Assembly (NCBI RefSeq): GCF_003851545.1
Contig: NZ_BHVX01000002.1
Coordinates: forward strand, 62,001-126,000
Direction: 5' to 3'
DNA: 64,000 bases
Source: Ralstonia sp. SET104
GTDB taxonomy: Bacteria; Pseudomonadota; Gammaproteobacteria; Burkholderiales; Burkholderiaceae
Shown: piece by piece, positions 37,562 to 46,607 of the stretch
How positions within the stretch are numbered: position 1 is the first letter of the stretch
How the letters are laid out: each line of letters begins with the position of its first letter
Program-made: the position numbers and the translations under genes
The notes under the pieces: model-generated
Databases searched by the model: none
Seen by the model: the letters and a program-made list of their open reading frames with translations, nothing else
What the model was told of the DNA's origin: nothing

Positions 37562-38227
37562 ATGGACCCCACCCTGATCCAGAACATCGCGATTTACGCG
37601 ATTCCCGTCCTGTTTGCCATCACGCTGCATGAGGCCGCGCATGGCTATGTCGCCAAGCATTTCGGCGACGATACCGCCTATGTCATGGGCCGCATCAGCA
37701 TCAACCCGCTGCGGCACATCGATCCGATCGGCACGATTGCGATGCCGCTGCTGTTGTATTTCGCGACCAAGGGCGCCTTCGTGTTCGGCTACGCCAAGCC
37801 GGTGCCGGTGCGTTTTGGCCGCCTGCGCGATCCGCGCTGGCACGGCATGTGGGTGGCGCTGGCGGGGCCGGCCACTAACTTTGTCCAGGCGATCCTCTGG
37901 GGAGCGCTGGCTGTGCTGTTCGCCGTGGGCGGCGTGAATGAGCCGTTCCTGATCGGCATTGCGCGCGCTGGCATTCTCGTCAATATGGTGATGGCGGCGT
38001 TCAACATGTTTCCGTTGCCGCCACTCGATGGTGGGCGCGTGCTGACAGCGTTGCTGCCACCGCGCGCGGCGCTGGCGTTTGCGCGCATCGAGCCATTCGG
38101 TTTCTTTATCGTGATGGCGCTGATTATTTACGACGTCATCACCAATTTCTGGATGCGCCCGATCATGGCGCTGCTGTTTCAATTGCTGCAGTGGATTCTG
38201 AGCCCGCTGCAGATGCTGTTTTCCTGA
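37562..38227 (+). CDS. Site-2 protease family (M50) membrane peptidase
   Basis: A 221-residue inner-membrane metalloprotease. ITLHEAAHGYVA holds the zinc HExxH (His23-Glu24-His27) and NMFPLPPLDGGRVL supplies the conserved Asp of the NPxxDG-like motif. Five to six membrane segments are evident. It is the minimal S2P type lacking a PDZ domain; substrates are unknown. A TACAAT box at 37547-37552 ends only 9 bp before the ATG, so the transcript may have almost no leader. Confidence 0.88.
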   Translation: MDPTLIQNIAIYAIPVLFAITLHEAAHGYVAKHFGDDTAYVMGRISINPLRHIDPIGTIAMPLLLYFATKGAFVFGYAKPVPVRFGRLRDPRWHGMWVALAGPATNFVQAILWGALAVLFAVGGVNEPFLIGIARAGILVNMVMAAFNMFPLPPLDGGRVLTALLPPRAALAFARIEPFGFFIVMALIIYDVITNFWMRPIMALLFQLLQWILSPLQMLFS

Positions 38228-38248
38228 GTCTTCAACTCCATTTCCCAC

Positions 38249-39451
38249 ATGTTTCCTGACCGCGTTCTCTCCGGCATGCGTCCGACCGGTGCTCTGCACC
38301 TGGGGCATTACCACGGCGTTCTGAAAAACTGGGTCCGGCTGCAAGCCGAATACCCATGCTTCTTCTTCGTTGCCGATTGGCACGCGCTGACCACGCACTA
38401 CGAGTCGCCCGAGGTGATTGAGGCGTCCGTGTGGGAAATGCTGATCGACTGGCTGGCCGCTGGTGTCGATCCGACGCAGTCCACGCTGTTCATCCAGAGC
38501 CGCGTGCCCGAGCATGCCGAGCTGTTCCTGCTGCTCTCGATGGGCACGCCGCTGGGCTGGCTCGAACGCGTGCCGACCTATAAGGATCAGATCGAGAAGC
38601 TCAAGGAAAAAGATCTCTCCACCTATGGCTTCCTCGGCTATCCGCTGCTGCAGGCTGCTGACATCCTGATCTACCGCGCTGGCTTCGTGCCGGTGGGTGA
38701 AGACCAGGTGCCGCACGTCGAGATGACGCGCGAAGTCGCCCGCCGCTTCAACTATCTGTACGGCCGCGAACCTGGCTTTGAAGAAAAGGCGCTGGAAGCG
38801 GCCAAGAAGCTCGGCGGCAAGCGCGCCAAGCTGTATCTGGAGCTGCGCACGGCCTACCAGGAGCGCGGTGAAGACGAAGCGCTGGAGCAGGCTCACGCGC
38901 TGCTGGCCGAGTCGCAAAGCCTCTCGATGGGTGACCGGGAGCGCCTGTTCGGCTACCTGGAAGGCGCTCGCAAGATCATCCTGCCTGAGCCGCAGGTGCT
39001 GCTGACTGAAGCGTCGCGCATGCCCGGTCTCGATGGCCAGAAGATGTCCAAGTCTTATGGCAACACCATCCGCATGCGCGAGGACAAGGAAACCGTCGAG
39101 AAAAAGGTCCGCACCATGCCGACTGACCCGGCTCGCGTGCGCCGCACCGATCCGGGCGACCCCGACAAGTGCCCGGTCTGGCAACTGCATCTGGTCTACT
39201 CCGATTCGGACACGAAAGAGTGGGTGCAGAAGGGCTGCCGCAGCGCCGGCATCGGCTGCCTGGAGTGCAAGCAGCCAGTGATCGAAGGCATTTTGCGCGA
39301 GCAGCAGCCGATGCTCGAACGCGCCCAGAAGTACATGGACGACCCGTCTCTGCTGCGCGCCATCATCGCCGATGGTTGCGACAACGCACGCAAGGTCACG
39401 CAAGAGACCATGCGTGAGGTGCGCGAGGCGATGGGCCTGTCCTATAGCTGA
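38249..39451 (+). CDS. trpS: Tryptophanyl-tRNA synthetase
   Basis: A 400-residue class I synthetase charging tRNA-Trp. The HIGH-like box is TGALHLGHYHG and the KMSKS loop is QKMSKSYGNTI. MRPTG at the N terminus, VGEDQVPHVEMTREVARRFN and LGWLERVPTYKDQ are typical. It is longer than the ~335-residue E. coli enzyme because of an insertion around residues 175-250 (AAKKLGGKRAKLYLELRTAYQERG), a feature of the beta/delta-proteobacterial form. Confidence 0.96.
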   Translation: MFPDRVLSGMRPTGALHLGHYHGVLKNWVRLQAEYPCFFFVADWHALTTHYESPEVIEASVWEMLIDWLAAGVDPTQSTLFIQSRVPEHAELFLLLSMGTPLGWLERVPTYKDQIEKLKEKDLSTYGFLGYPLLQAADILIYRAGFVPVGEDQVPHVEMTREVARRFNYLYGREPGFEEKALEAAKKLGGKRAKLYLELRTAYQERGEDEALEQAHALLAESQSLSMGDRERLFGYLEGARKIILPEPQVLLTEASRMPGLDGQKMSKSYGNTIRMREDKETVEKKVRTMPTDPARVRRTDPGDPDKCPVWQLHLVYSDSDTKEWVQKGCRSAGIGCLECKQPVIEGILREQQPMLERAQKYMDDPSLLRAIIADGCDNARKVTQETMREVREAMGLSYS

Positions 39452-39461
39452 TGGGCTGTTG

Positions 39462-40028
39462 ATGTCTGCTGTTGCACGTGATCCGCATACGCTGACAGCT
39501 CCTTCGCCTTGGGTGACGCGTTGGGCGGCTGAGCTGCCGGCCGGCGCCTCGGTGCTGGATGTCGCCTGCGGCAGCGGCCGTCACGCACGCTGGCTTGCCA
39601 CGCGTGGTCTGCGTGTGACTGGCGTCGACCGCGATGCGGCAGCGCTTGCAGGCCTTTCGGGGGCCGTCAAAACCATCCTCGCCGACATTGAGGCGGGCCC
39701 TTGGCCGTTGCCTGCCGGAGCCACGTTCGATGCCGTTGTCGTCACGAATTACCTGCACCGGCCACTTTGGCCACAGTTGCTGGCAGCCGTTGCGCCGGGT
39801 GGCCGGCTGATCTACGAAACCTTCGCCGTTGGAAACGAAACCGTCGGGAAGCCGTCCAATCCGGCATTCCTGCTGGCGCCGGGCGAGCTGCTCGATGCTG
39901 TGCGAGGTCAGTTGCGCGTGATCGGCTACGAAGACGGTTTTCTCGCATCGCCCCGGGATGCTTATGTGCAGCGGGTTTGCGCGGTTCGCGAACCTGCCGG
40001 CGAGGTTGCCCTGCGCTACGCACTTTGA
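39462..40028 (+). CDS. Class I SAM-dependent methyltransferase
   Basis: A 188-residue Rossmann-fold methyltransferase of the small TehB-like type. The SAM-binding motif I is VLDVACGSGRHARWLATRG followed by VTGVDRDAAAL, motif II is FDAVVVTNYLHR, and motif III is APGGRLIYETFAVGNE. The ATG at 39462 follows trpS by 10 bp, so the two are probably co-transcribed. Substrate unknown. Confidence 0.87.
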   Translation: MSAVARDPHTLTAPSPWVTRWAAELPAGASVLDVACGSGRHARWLATRGLRVTGVDRDAAALAGLSGAVKTILADIEAGPWPLPAGATFDAVVVTNYLHRPLWPQLLAAVAPGGRLIYETFAVGNETVGKPSNPAFLLAPGELLDAVRGQLRVIGYEDGFLASPRDAYVQRVCAVREPAGEVALRYAL

Positions 40029-40146
40029 AGTTGCTGAGTGTCGTGTCGTACCCGTCTCTTGGTGGGTCTCAGATGTGGCGAATCCGTTCTGACGATCCGG
40101 TACAATCCGACTGTTTACGTTCACGCTTTTGTCTGCTTTCGAAACC

Positions 40147-41031
<885 letters not shown>

Positions 41032-41092
41032 TTGTTTCAAGGCGCTTCTCAGGCCCTTAAGCCATCGTTCTCATCTGAAGGATCGCAAGTCA

Positions 41093-42301
41093 ATGAAACT
41101 GCACCAAACCCGTCGCGGGGCTGTGGCGACGTCCGCTCAACTGTTGCTGGCCGCGCTGTCGGTTGCCCTGATTTCCGGTTGCGATACCGTCAATGAGGCG
41201 ATGCAGCCCGACCGCATCGATTACAAATCGCAGGCCAAGAAGGGCCCGACGCTTGAGGTCCCGCCCGATCTGACCGGCATTCAGGCTGACCGCCGCTACG
41301 CTGCGCCGGACACGGGCACGACCACGCTGTCGGCCTATACCTCGACGGCACCCAAGGTTACGGCGCCCGGCTCGGGCACTGAGAACGTGCTGCCCGCCGT
41401 ATCCGACATGCGCATCGAGCGCGACGGCAATCAGCGCTGGCTTGTCGTGAAGACCACGCCGGACGCCCTGTGGCCGCAACTGCGTACGTTCTGGCAGGAA
41501 CTCGGCTTCCTGCTGGTGATCGACTCGCCCGAGACCGGCATCATGGAAACCGACTGGGCTGAGAACCGCGCGAAAATTCCGCAGGACATCATCCGCCGCA
41601 CGGTGGGCAAGGTGTTCGACGGCCTGTATTCGACCTCTGAGCGCGACAAGTTCCGCACCCGCATCGAGAAGGGGCCGAACGGTTCGGTCGAGGTCTACAT
41701 CTCGCACCGCGGCGCGCAGGAACAGCTGGTGGGTTCATCCAAGGACCAGACCGTATGGACGCCACGTCCGGCCGATCCGGAGCTCGAAGCCGAATTCCTC
41801 TCGCGCCTGATGCAGCGTCTGGGCGCCAGCAAGGAAGCCGCACAGCAGAAGCTGGCACAAACGCAGACTGCGCACCCGGTGCAAGCGGGCACGAAGGAGA
41901 CCGAGGGCGTGCAGACTGTGCGCGCCGCCGGCCCGTCGCTGCTGACGCAATCGAATGGTCAGCCAGCCCTGCAGGTGCCGGAACCCTTCGATCGCGCCTG
42001 GCGCACCGTGGGTCTGGCGCTGGACCGCGTGAACTTCACTGTGGATGACCGCGACCGCACGCAAGGCGTGTACTTCGTCCGCTACGCTGATACCCGTGCA
42101 GAAGCCAACGCACCGGGCTTCTTCTCACGCCTGTTCTCTGGCACCAAGATTGAAGACCTCAAGCGCGCCAAGCGCTATCGCGTGGTGGTCAAGGATGCCG
42201 GCACGTCGTCGACGGTTCTGGTACAGAACGATGACGGCTCCGCGCAGACCGGCGACATCGGCAAGCGCATTCTGTCGCTGCTCGACGAGCAATTGCGGTA
42301 A
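41093..42301 (+). CDS. bamC: Outer-membrane assembly lipoprotein BamC
   Basis: A 402-residue lipoprotein of the BAM complex that inserts outer-membrane beta-barrels. The signal peptide SAQLLLAALSVALISGC ends in a lipobox Cys near residue 31. An unstructured segment with LEVPPDLTGIQADRRY contacts BamD in homologues. Two helix-grip domains follow, around residues 105-250 and 285-400, with WLVVKTTPDALWPQLRTFWQELGF and FDRAWRTVGLALDRVNFTVDD. The gene lies directly downstream of dapA, as in E. coli. Confidence 0.93.
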   Translation: MKLHQTRRGAVATSAQLLLAALSVALISGCDTVNEAMQPDRIDYKSQAKKGPTLEVPPDLTGIQADRRYAAPDTGTTTLSAYTSTAPKVTAPGSGTENVLPAVSDMRIERDGNQRWLVVKTTPDALWPQLRTFWQELGFLLVIDSPETGIMETDWAENRAKIPQDIIRRTVGKVFDGLYSTSERDKFRTRIEKGPNGSVEVYISHRGAQEQLVGSSKDQTVWTPRPADPELEAEFLSRLMQRLGASKEAAQQKLAQTQTAHPVQAGTKETEGVQTVRAAGPSLLTQSNGQPALQVPEPFDRAWRTVGLALDRVNFTVDDRDRTQGVYFVRYADTRAEANAPGFFSRLFSGTKIEDLKRAKRYRVVVKDAGTSSTVLVQNDDGSAQTGDIGKRILSLLDEQLR

Positions 42302-42335
42302 TCAGCATAATGCAGTACGGCTGCCTGGGTGGGCG

Positions 42336-43121
42336 ATGACACTGAGATTCGCCAGCCTTGGCAGCGGCAGTGAAGGAAATGCGCTGCTCGTCGAATCCGC
42401 GAGCGGAACGACGTGCACTCGCATCCTGCTGGATTGCGGGTTCGGTATCCGCGAAACCGTCCGGCGGCTCGAACGCCTGGGCTGCACGCCGGAATCTCTC
42501 AACGCCATCCTCGTCACGCACGAGCATAGCGATCACGTTGGCAGCGCCTATGCGGTTGCCGCCAAATTCAATCTCCCCGTCTGGACAAGCCACGGCACGT
42601 ATCGTGCCACCGAGAACCTGCGCGGCGCTGACCGCGCGGCCGTGCGCTTCTGCCGCGCTGACGATATGTTCAGCATTGACGACCTGCAGGTCTTGCCGTA
42701 CACCGTGCCGCATGACGCGCGCGAACCGTTGCAGTTCGTCTTCCACGATGGTGCACGGCGTCTGGGTGTGCTGACCGACGCCGGTATGTCGACGGAATAC
42801 CTTTGTACGCACCTGAAGGGCATGCACGCGCTCGTGCTTGAGTGCAACCACGACCGCGAGATGCTGGCCAACTCGGCCTATCCATGGTCATTAAAATGCC
42901 GTATCGGCGGGGATTTTGGCCATCTGGCCAATGACATTGCCGCGGCGATTCTCACGCGCGTGCACCATGACGCGTTGCATACGGTGGTGGCCGCGCATCT
43001 GTCAAAGCAGAACAACACTCCGTTGCTAGCGGCTCAGGCGATTGCTGTGCCACTGGGGGCAAGCGTTGAAGACGTCCCGATTGCGGATCAGGAAGAGGGC
43101 CTGCTCTGGCGCACCGTTTGA
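42336..43121 (+). CDS. Metallo-beta-lactamase-fold hydrolase, WalJ/YycJ-like
   Basis: A 261-residue protein starting MTLRFASLGSGSEGNALLVES, the hallmark of the YycJ/WalJ group. The metal-binding loop is VTHEHSDHVGS (HxHxDH), with further ligands in PHDAREPLQF, LTDAGMS and a late HLSKQNN. Relatives are DNA 5' exonucleases (WalJ/RecJ-like repair) or RNA processing enzymes. GGGTGGGCG precedes the ATG. It follows bamC by 34 bp in the same direction. Confidence 0.88.
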   Translation: MTLRFASLGSGSEGNALLVESASGTTCTRILLDCGFGIRETVRRLERLGCTPESLNAILVTHEHSDHVGSAYAVAAKFNLPVWTSHGTYRATENLRGADRAAVRFCRADDMFSIDDLQVLPYTVPHDAREPLQFVFHDGARRLGVLTDAGMSTEYLCTHLKGMHALVLECNHDREMLANSAYPWSLKCRIGGDFGHLANDIAAAILTRVHHDALHTVVAAHLSKQNNTPLLAAQAIAVPLGASVEDVPIADQEEGLLWRTV

Positions 43122-43225
43122 GCGCAGGCGGCTCGGCAAGGACTGCTTGTAAGATTCAGAAACAACTTTGAGTGGCAGTCGGGTGGTGCAATTGCTGTGC
43201 TGGTTGTCGCCTAAATCATGCGCAT

Positions 43226-43256
43226 AAAAAAAGCCGACCCGAAGGTCGGCTTTTTT
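43226..43256. terminator. Bidirectional intrinsic terminator
   Basis: A perfect stem GCCGACC/GGTCGGC (43233-43239 with 43244-43250) around CGAA, flanked by a run of seven A on the left and six T on the right. It can end both the bamC-side transcript and the convergent lipoprotein gene. Confidence 0.92.
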
Positions 43257-43274
43257 GTCTCGCGAGAAGCGCGA

Positions 43275-43511
43275 TTATTGCTTGGCAGCCGGGGCCGAAG
43301 CTTCAGCAGCCGGAGCCGAAGCAGCAGCGTCCGAAGCAGCCGGAGCGGCCGGAGCAGCAGCAGCGTCCGAGGCAGCCGGAGCGGCCGGAGCAGCAGCGGC
43401 CGGAGCCGAGGCTTCCGGAGCAGCGGCCGGAGCAGCTGCTTCTTCCTTCTTACCGCAAGCAGCCAGAGCCACAGCAGCCATCAGCGAGGCGATCAGGAGA
43501 GACTTTTTCAT
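43275..43511 (-). CDS. Small Ala/Pro-rich lipoprotein
   Basis: A 78-residue protein. MKKSLLIASLMAAVALAACGKKEE is a lipoprotein signal with lipobox Cys19. The mature part is a low-complexity chain of Ala, Pro, Ser and Asp with an imperfect 12-residue repeat (ending in APAASDAAA) encoded by a 36-bp tandem DNA repeat at about 43327-43400. It is probably an extended spacer on the outer membrane, like small abundant lipoproteins of related Ralstonia. The start follows a good AAGGATCG region. No enzymatic motif is present. Confidence 0.8.
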   Translation of the reverse strand: MKKSLLIASLMAAVALAACGKKEEAAAPAAAPEASAPAAAAPAAPAASDAAAAPAAPAASDAAASAPAAEASAPAAKQ

Positions 43512-43563
43512 TTTTTCGATCCTTAAACTGAATATGGAAAGCGGACAACAGAAAGGGCGATGA

Positions 43564-43581
43564 ATAATTACCGGTAATTAT
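43564..43581. promoter_or_regulatory. 18-bp perfect palindrome in the lipoprotein leader
   Basis: ATAATTACCGGTAATTAT is self-complementary over all 18 bases and AT-rich against a GC-rich background. It lies 53 bp before the lipoprotein start (minus strand). A minus-strand TATAAT at 43657-43662 (read in reverse) lies further upstream, which would place the palindrome in the 5' leader. It may be a dimeric regulator site or a leader hairpin. Confidence 0.4.
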
Positions 43582-43750
43582 CGCTCAGGTACTACACCTT
43601 CTTCTATGCTGGCAGCCAAGCTGCACGAGGGCTGCTCGGCCTGCAAGCTAGCGTCGGATTATAGCGACCTTTACTTACCCTGTGTAGCTCAGTCTGGCCT
43701 GGCGCACGTACGATCCAAGCACTTTTGTAACGATCTGTTTCAACGCGGAA

Positions 43751-44980
43751 TCATTGCCGCGCAGGCCCGGCCAACCTCAGCCAGCCTTCTTCGTACCATG
43801 CGTGTAACGTATCCATGAGATCAGGCAAGCTGGCCGCAGCATCGACCGATGCAGCGCTCGCGTGGCGCGCGTCCGCCAACGCGCAAAGCCACGCAAGCAG
43901 TGTTCCCGAGGGCTCAAACGTATCGCCGTTGATCCAGAAGCGTTGCGCGTCATACAGCGCCTGCGTGCGCGCATCGAGCACGATACCTTCCTTGCGTGCC
44001 CGGGCGGTGAAGCGGGCAAGCGGCAGACGAGGTTGCGTGACGAAATCGACGTGATCCTTGGGTTCGGACAGGTACGCACCAAGGAATTCACCCACGAGTT
44101 CGGGCGTCCAGCGCAGTGCATTGAGCTTCTGGGCGAGCGCCTTGACCATGGCGGCCGGCAATTCGCCCGGTCGGTCGGTCGGCTTCTGATCGGGATCGGC
44201 GTAGCGGCCTTCGAAGTTGGGGTCGTCTTCCAGTGTTTGCGAGAGGAAGCCTAGAAAATGGCCCGCCAACTCGCGGTATGAGGGCGATCGGAAACCGATC
44301 GAATATGTCATGCAATCGCCCTCAGCCACACCATCGTGCGCGTAGTGCGGAGGCAGATAGAGCATGTCGCCGGGCTGGAGCACGAACTCCTCTTCGGGCT
44401 GGAAATTGGCAAGGATCTTGAGCGGCAGGTCGGGCACGAGCGTGAGATCGTCCTGAGCGGAAATCCGCCAACGGCGCTTGCCATGCGCCTGTAGCAGGAA
44501 CACATCGTACGAATCGAAATGAGGGCCGACACCGCCGCCGTCGGTGGCGAAGCTGATCATCACATCATCGAGCCGCGCGTCGGGAATGAATCGGAAGCGC
44601 TGCATGAGCGCTTCGACGGCCGGCTCGACGAGGTTCGCACCCTGCACAAGCACCGACCAGTTGCGCGTCTTGCGCGAGGGCAGCGGGCGCTCGTCGAATG
44701 GGCCGTGGTTGAACGACCAGCGTCCGCGCGATTGCGCGATCAGCCGCGACTCAACGTCGGGGCGCTCGGCCAGCGACAGCACACGTTCGGGCGACAGCGG
44801 AAAGTGCAGCGCACGCATCTCTTCGGGCGAGAGTGCCTGACGGATCAGCAGGGGCTTCTTCTGCCAGTGCGTGCGCATGAAATCGCGCGGCGAAAGACCG
44901 CCAAGCAGCTGTGCCGGATGCCCCGCCGGAAGAGCGGGTTGGACGCCGCCATCGGCAGCGTATAATGGGGCTTCGTTCAT
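43751..44980 (-). CDS. Cupin ribosomal-protein hydroxylase (ROXA/YcfD-type)
   Basis: A 409-residue JmjC/cupin oxygenase. The iron-binding motif is GPHFDSYD (His154, Asp156) with a distal His215 in PPHYAHDG. LGGLSPRDFMRTHWQKKPLLIRQAL at the N terminus and ANFQPEEEFVLQPGDMLYLPPHYAHDG are the ROXA pattern. The family hydroxylates an arginine of ribosomal protein L16 using 2-oxoglutarate. The C-terminal winged-helix and dimer region is present. Its start lies only 11 bp from that of the divergent slyD-like gene. Confidence 0.9.
   Translation of the reverse strand: MNEAPLYAADGGVQPALPAGHPAQLLGGLSPRDFMRTHWQKKPLLIRQALSPEEMRALHFPLSPERVLSLAERPDVESRLIAQSRGRWSFNHGPFDERPLPSRKTRNWSVLVQGANLVEPAVEALMQRFRFIPDARLDDVMISFATDGGGVGPHFDSYDVFLLQAHGKRRWRISAQDDLTLVPDLPLKILANFQPEEEFVLQPGDMLYLPPHYAHDGVAEGDCMTYSIGFRSPSYRELAGHFLGFLSQTLEDDPNFEGRYADPDQKPTDRPGELPAAMVKALAQKLNALRWTPELVGEFLGAYLSEPKDHVDFVTQPRLPLARFTARARKEGIVLDARTQALYDAQRFWINGDTFEPSGTLLAWLCALADARHASAASVDAAASLPDLMDTLHAWYEEGWLRLAGPARQ
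44961..44966 (+). promoter_or_regulatory. -10 element of the slyD-like gene, inside the divergent gene
   Basis: A consensus TATAAT lies 25 bp before the TTG start of the slyD-like gene, within the first codons of the divergent oxygenase gene. The promoter of one gene is thus encoded in the other's N terminus. Confidence 0.55.
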
Positions 44981-44991
44981 GGAGTGCGCAA

Positions 44992-45519
44992 TTGAAAATC
45001 GCGAAGAATACGGTGGTGTCGGTGGCTTACAAACTGTCCGACGCGCAGGGCAACGTCATCGAGGAGTCCGATGAGCCGATGGTGTATTTGCACGGCGGCT
45101 ATGATGGCACGTTCCCCAAGATCGAGGAAGCGCTGGACGGCCAGGAGCAAGGCTTCGAGACCAACCTGCAACTCGAGCCGGACGATGCTTTCGGTGATTA
45201 TGATCAAGAGTTGATCAAGATCGAGCCGCGTGATCGCTTTCCGGAGCCGCTGGAAGTCGGCATGCAATTCGAGGGCGTGCCCGAAGACGGTGACGAGGAA
45301 GACGCCATTGTCTACACCGTCACCGACGTGGCCGAAGACAAGGTCGTGCTGGACGGCAATCACCCGCTGGCCGGCATGGCGCTGCGCTTCGAACTCAGGG
45401 TGACCGAAGTGCGTGAAGCCACGGCTGAAGAAATCGAGCACGGCCACGTGCACGGCGAAAACGGCCTCGAAGTGGTGGACGAGGACGAAGACGACGACAA
45501 GCCACACACGCTGCACTGA
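44992..45519 (+). CDS. slyD: FKBP-type peptidyl-prolyl isomerase, SlyD-like
   Basis: A 175-residue prolyl isomerase/chaperone. The FKBP domain (VVSVAYKLSDAQGNVIEESDEPMVYLHGGYDGTFPKIEEALDGQ) is split by an IF chaperone domain (QLEPDDAFGDYDQELIKIEPRDRFP) as in SlyD. The C terminus is strongly acidic with a few His (HGHVHGENG, DEDEDDDKPHTLH), weaker in metal ligands than E. coli SlyD. The start is TTG with GGAG 7 bp upstream; the nearest in-frame ATG would extend into the oxygenase gene and has no support. Confidence 0.88.
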   Translation: MKIAKNTVVSVAYKLSDAQGNVIEESDEPMVYLHGGYDGTFPKIEEALDGQEQGFETNLQLEPDDAFGDYDQELIKIEPRDRFPEPLEVGMQFEGVPEDGDEEDAIVYTVTDVAEDKVVLDGNHPLAGMALRFELRVTEVREATAEEIEHGHVHGENGLEVVDEDEDDDKPHTLH

Positions 45520-45596
45520 TCGGCAAGTCCATCCGGATATAGAGAACGGGAGCTTCGGTTATTCCCCCCAAGCGGGAATACATAGTTAGCTGAAGA

Positions 45597-46205
45597 GTGC
45601 TAGTTTTTTACTCAGACGCCCCTCATGCAGGGGTGTTTTTTTGTCCGCGTTTTTTGGAAGCCATACCCTACCCCGATTGGGAGCAATTTAAGTGGACTTG
45701 TGAGCTAGTGTGGGAGCACTTTACGGATAGACGCCGGCGAAGTGGCGTGAGTTCCGGGGCTCAGCTGGCGTTCTTACTGTGGAAGGTTTTGGGTGCCAAA
45801 TCGTTCAAAGAAGTTGTCGGAGTTTTTCACAAAGACGGCTCACATATCGAGGACGCAATTGATTCGGCGTTGGACTTCCAGCGTCAGTGGTCTGAATTTA
45901 AGGCCCCGAACCTGCTCTCCGCACTGAATCGTATCCAACAGCACATCTTTCAACGATTCAACCTCGTGCCAGGGAATTACGACGCCTACATCGCGCATAT
46001 CGAAAATTTGGGCCGGAGCCCCGTTGTGAATGCTCTAGACGAGTATGGGATTCCCGTCCAGGTTGGAGAGGTCCTATGGAGGGCAATTGGCGGACCTACG
46101 TCGTTGGACGTAGCCTTAGAGGAGTTGCGCCATCTAAACACATCGTCAATGGCGCTGTCGTCGTTCGAGCGCGAGCTTATATCGGCGTTACAAACGACCT
46201 TGTAG
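45597..46205 (+). pseudogene. Unknown gene fragment, probably 5'-truncated
   Basis: An open frame of about 202 codons with no internal ATG for its first ~185 codons. GTG at 45597 or 45633 or TTG at 45654 are the only possible starts; the first two overlap a terminator hairpin. The product is a soluble alpha-helical protein with Trp/Phe-rich segments (PDWEQFKWTCELVWEHFTDRR, DFQRQWSEFKAPN) and a C terminus LEELRHLNTSSMALSSFERELISALQ. I do not recognise it. GC content is visibly lower than the flanking genes, and an IS remnant lies right after. It looks like the 3' part of an acquired gene. Confidence 0.4.
45619..45645 (+). terminator. Intrinsic terminator after slyD
   Basis: GCCCCT-CATGC-AGGGGT stem-loop followed by a run of seven T. 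It lies 100 bp after the slyD-like stop and also inside the open start of the downstream gene fragment, which argues that the fragment's natural start is missing. Confidence 0.65.
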
Positions 46206-46607
46206 TTGGCTTGACCTGCTCCCGGTTTAGTACGAATCGCACGTAGAGTCCGAGGTTAAAAACGCTTTCTGCTCATGCCCCTGCGCAAACTGCGCGGGGG
46301 GCAGATAGCCGAGCGAGCGGTGAGGCCGCTCGGTGTTGTACTCGATACGCCATTCCTCAATCAGCTGCCTGCAGTGCATGAGAGAGCCAACGCCCCGCAC
46401 TACGGACCTAGTAGCCGATTGGCAAGCGCCATCGGGAAGGGATACGAGAAGGCACCGACGTGGCGTCTGCGCTCAACCAAACTATGTTGAGCGATGTATT
46501 TCTACATACTTGCACATAGGCGTGGAAACGGTTGTCACCGACTATTTCGCGAGCACTACCTCACAAACTATGCACCCGCAGGGTATGAGAGCCTCGGCTC
46601 CCGTTTT
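46206..46607. other. Intergenic scar with IS3 remnant
   Basis: About 400 bases without an intact gene. The left part holds the IS3-type transposase tail (46227-46384) and a likely IS end (TGACCTGCTCCC near 46212). The right part, 46385-46607, has no recognisable product; it may be debris of the same insertion event. Confidence 0.6.
46212..46384 (-). mobile_element. 3' remnant of an IS3-family insertion sequence
   Basis: On the minus strand the frame ending at 46227 encodes HCRQLIEEWRIEYNTERPH followed by RSLGYLPPAQFAQGHEQKAF. This is the C-terminal end of the IS3-family OrfB transposase (N-x-ERPHxSLGY-x-P motif). TGACCTGCTCCC at 46212-46223 resembles the terminal inverted repeat of IS3-group elements. 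The rest of the transposase, including the DDE core, and the other end are missing. Confidence 0.75.

Noticed and set aside
37292-39403. 703-codon minus-strand frame over the YciO, M50 and trpS genes
   Set aside because: Spans three conserved plus-strand genes and shows no domain.
43300-43440. CRISPR-like repeat
   Set aside because: The 36-bp repeat is coding, lacks unique spacers and encodes an Ala/Pro/Ser/Asp low-complexity chain.
46385-46607. Possible second small gene after the IS3 remnant
   Set aside because: Frames here run into the antisense of the metallophosphoesterase and lack a start signal or homology.
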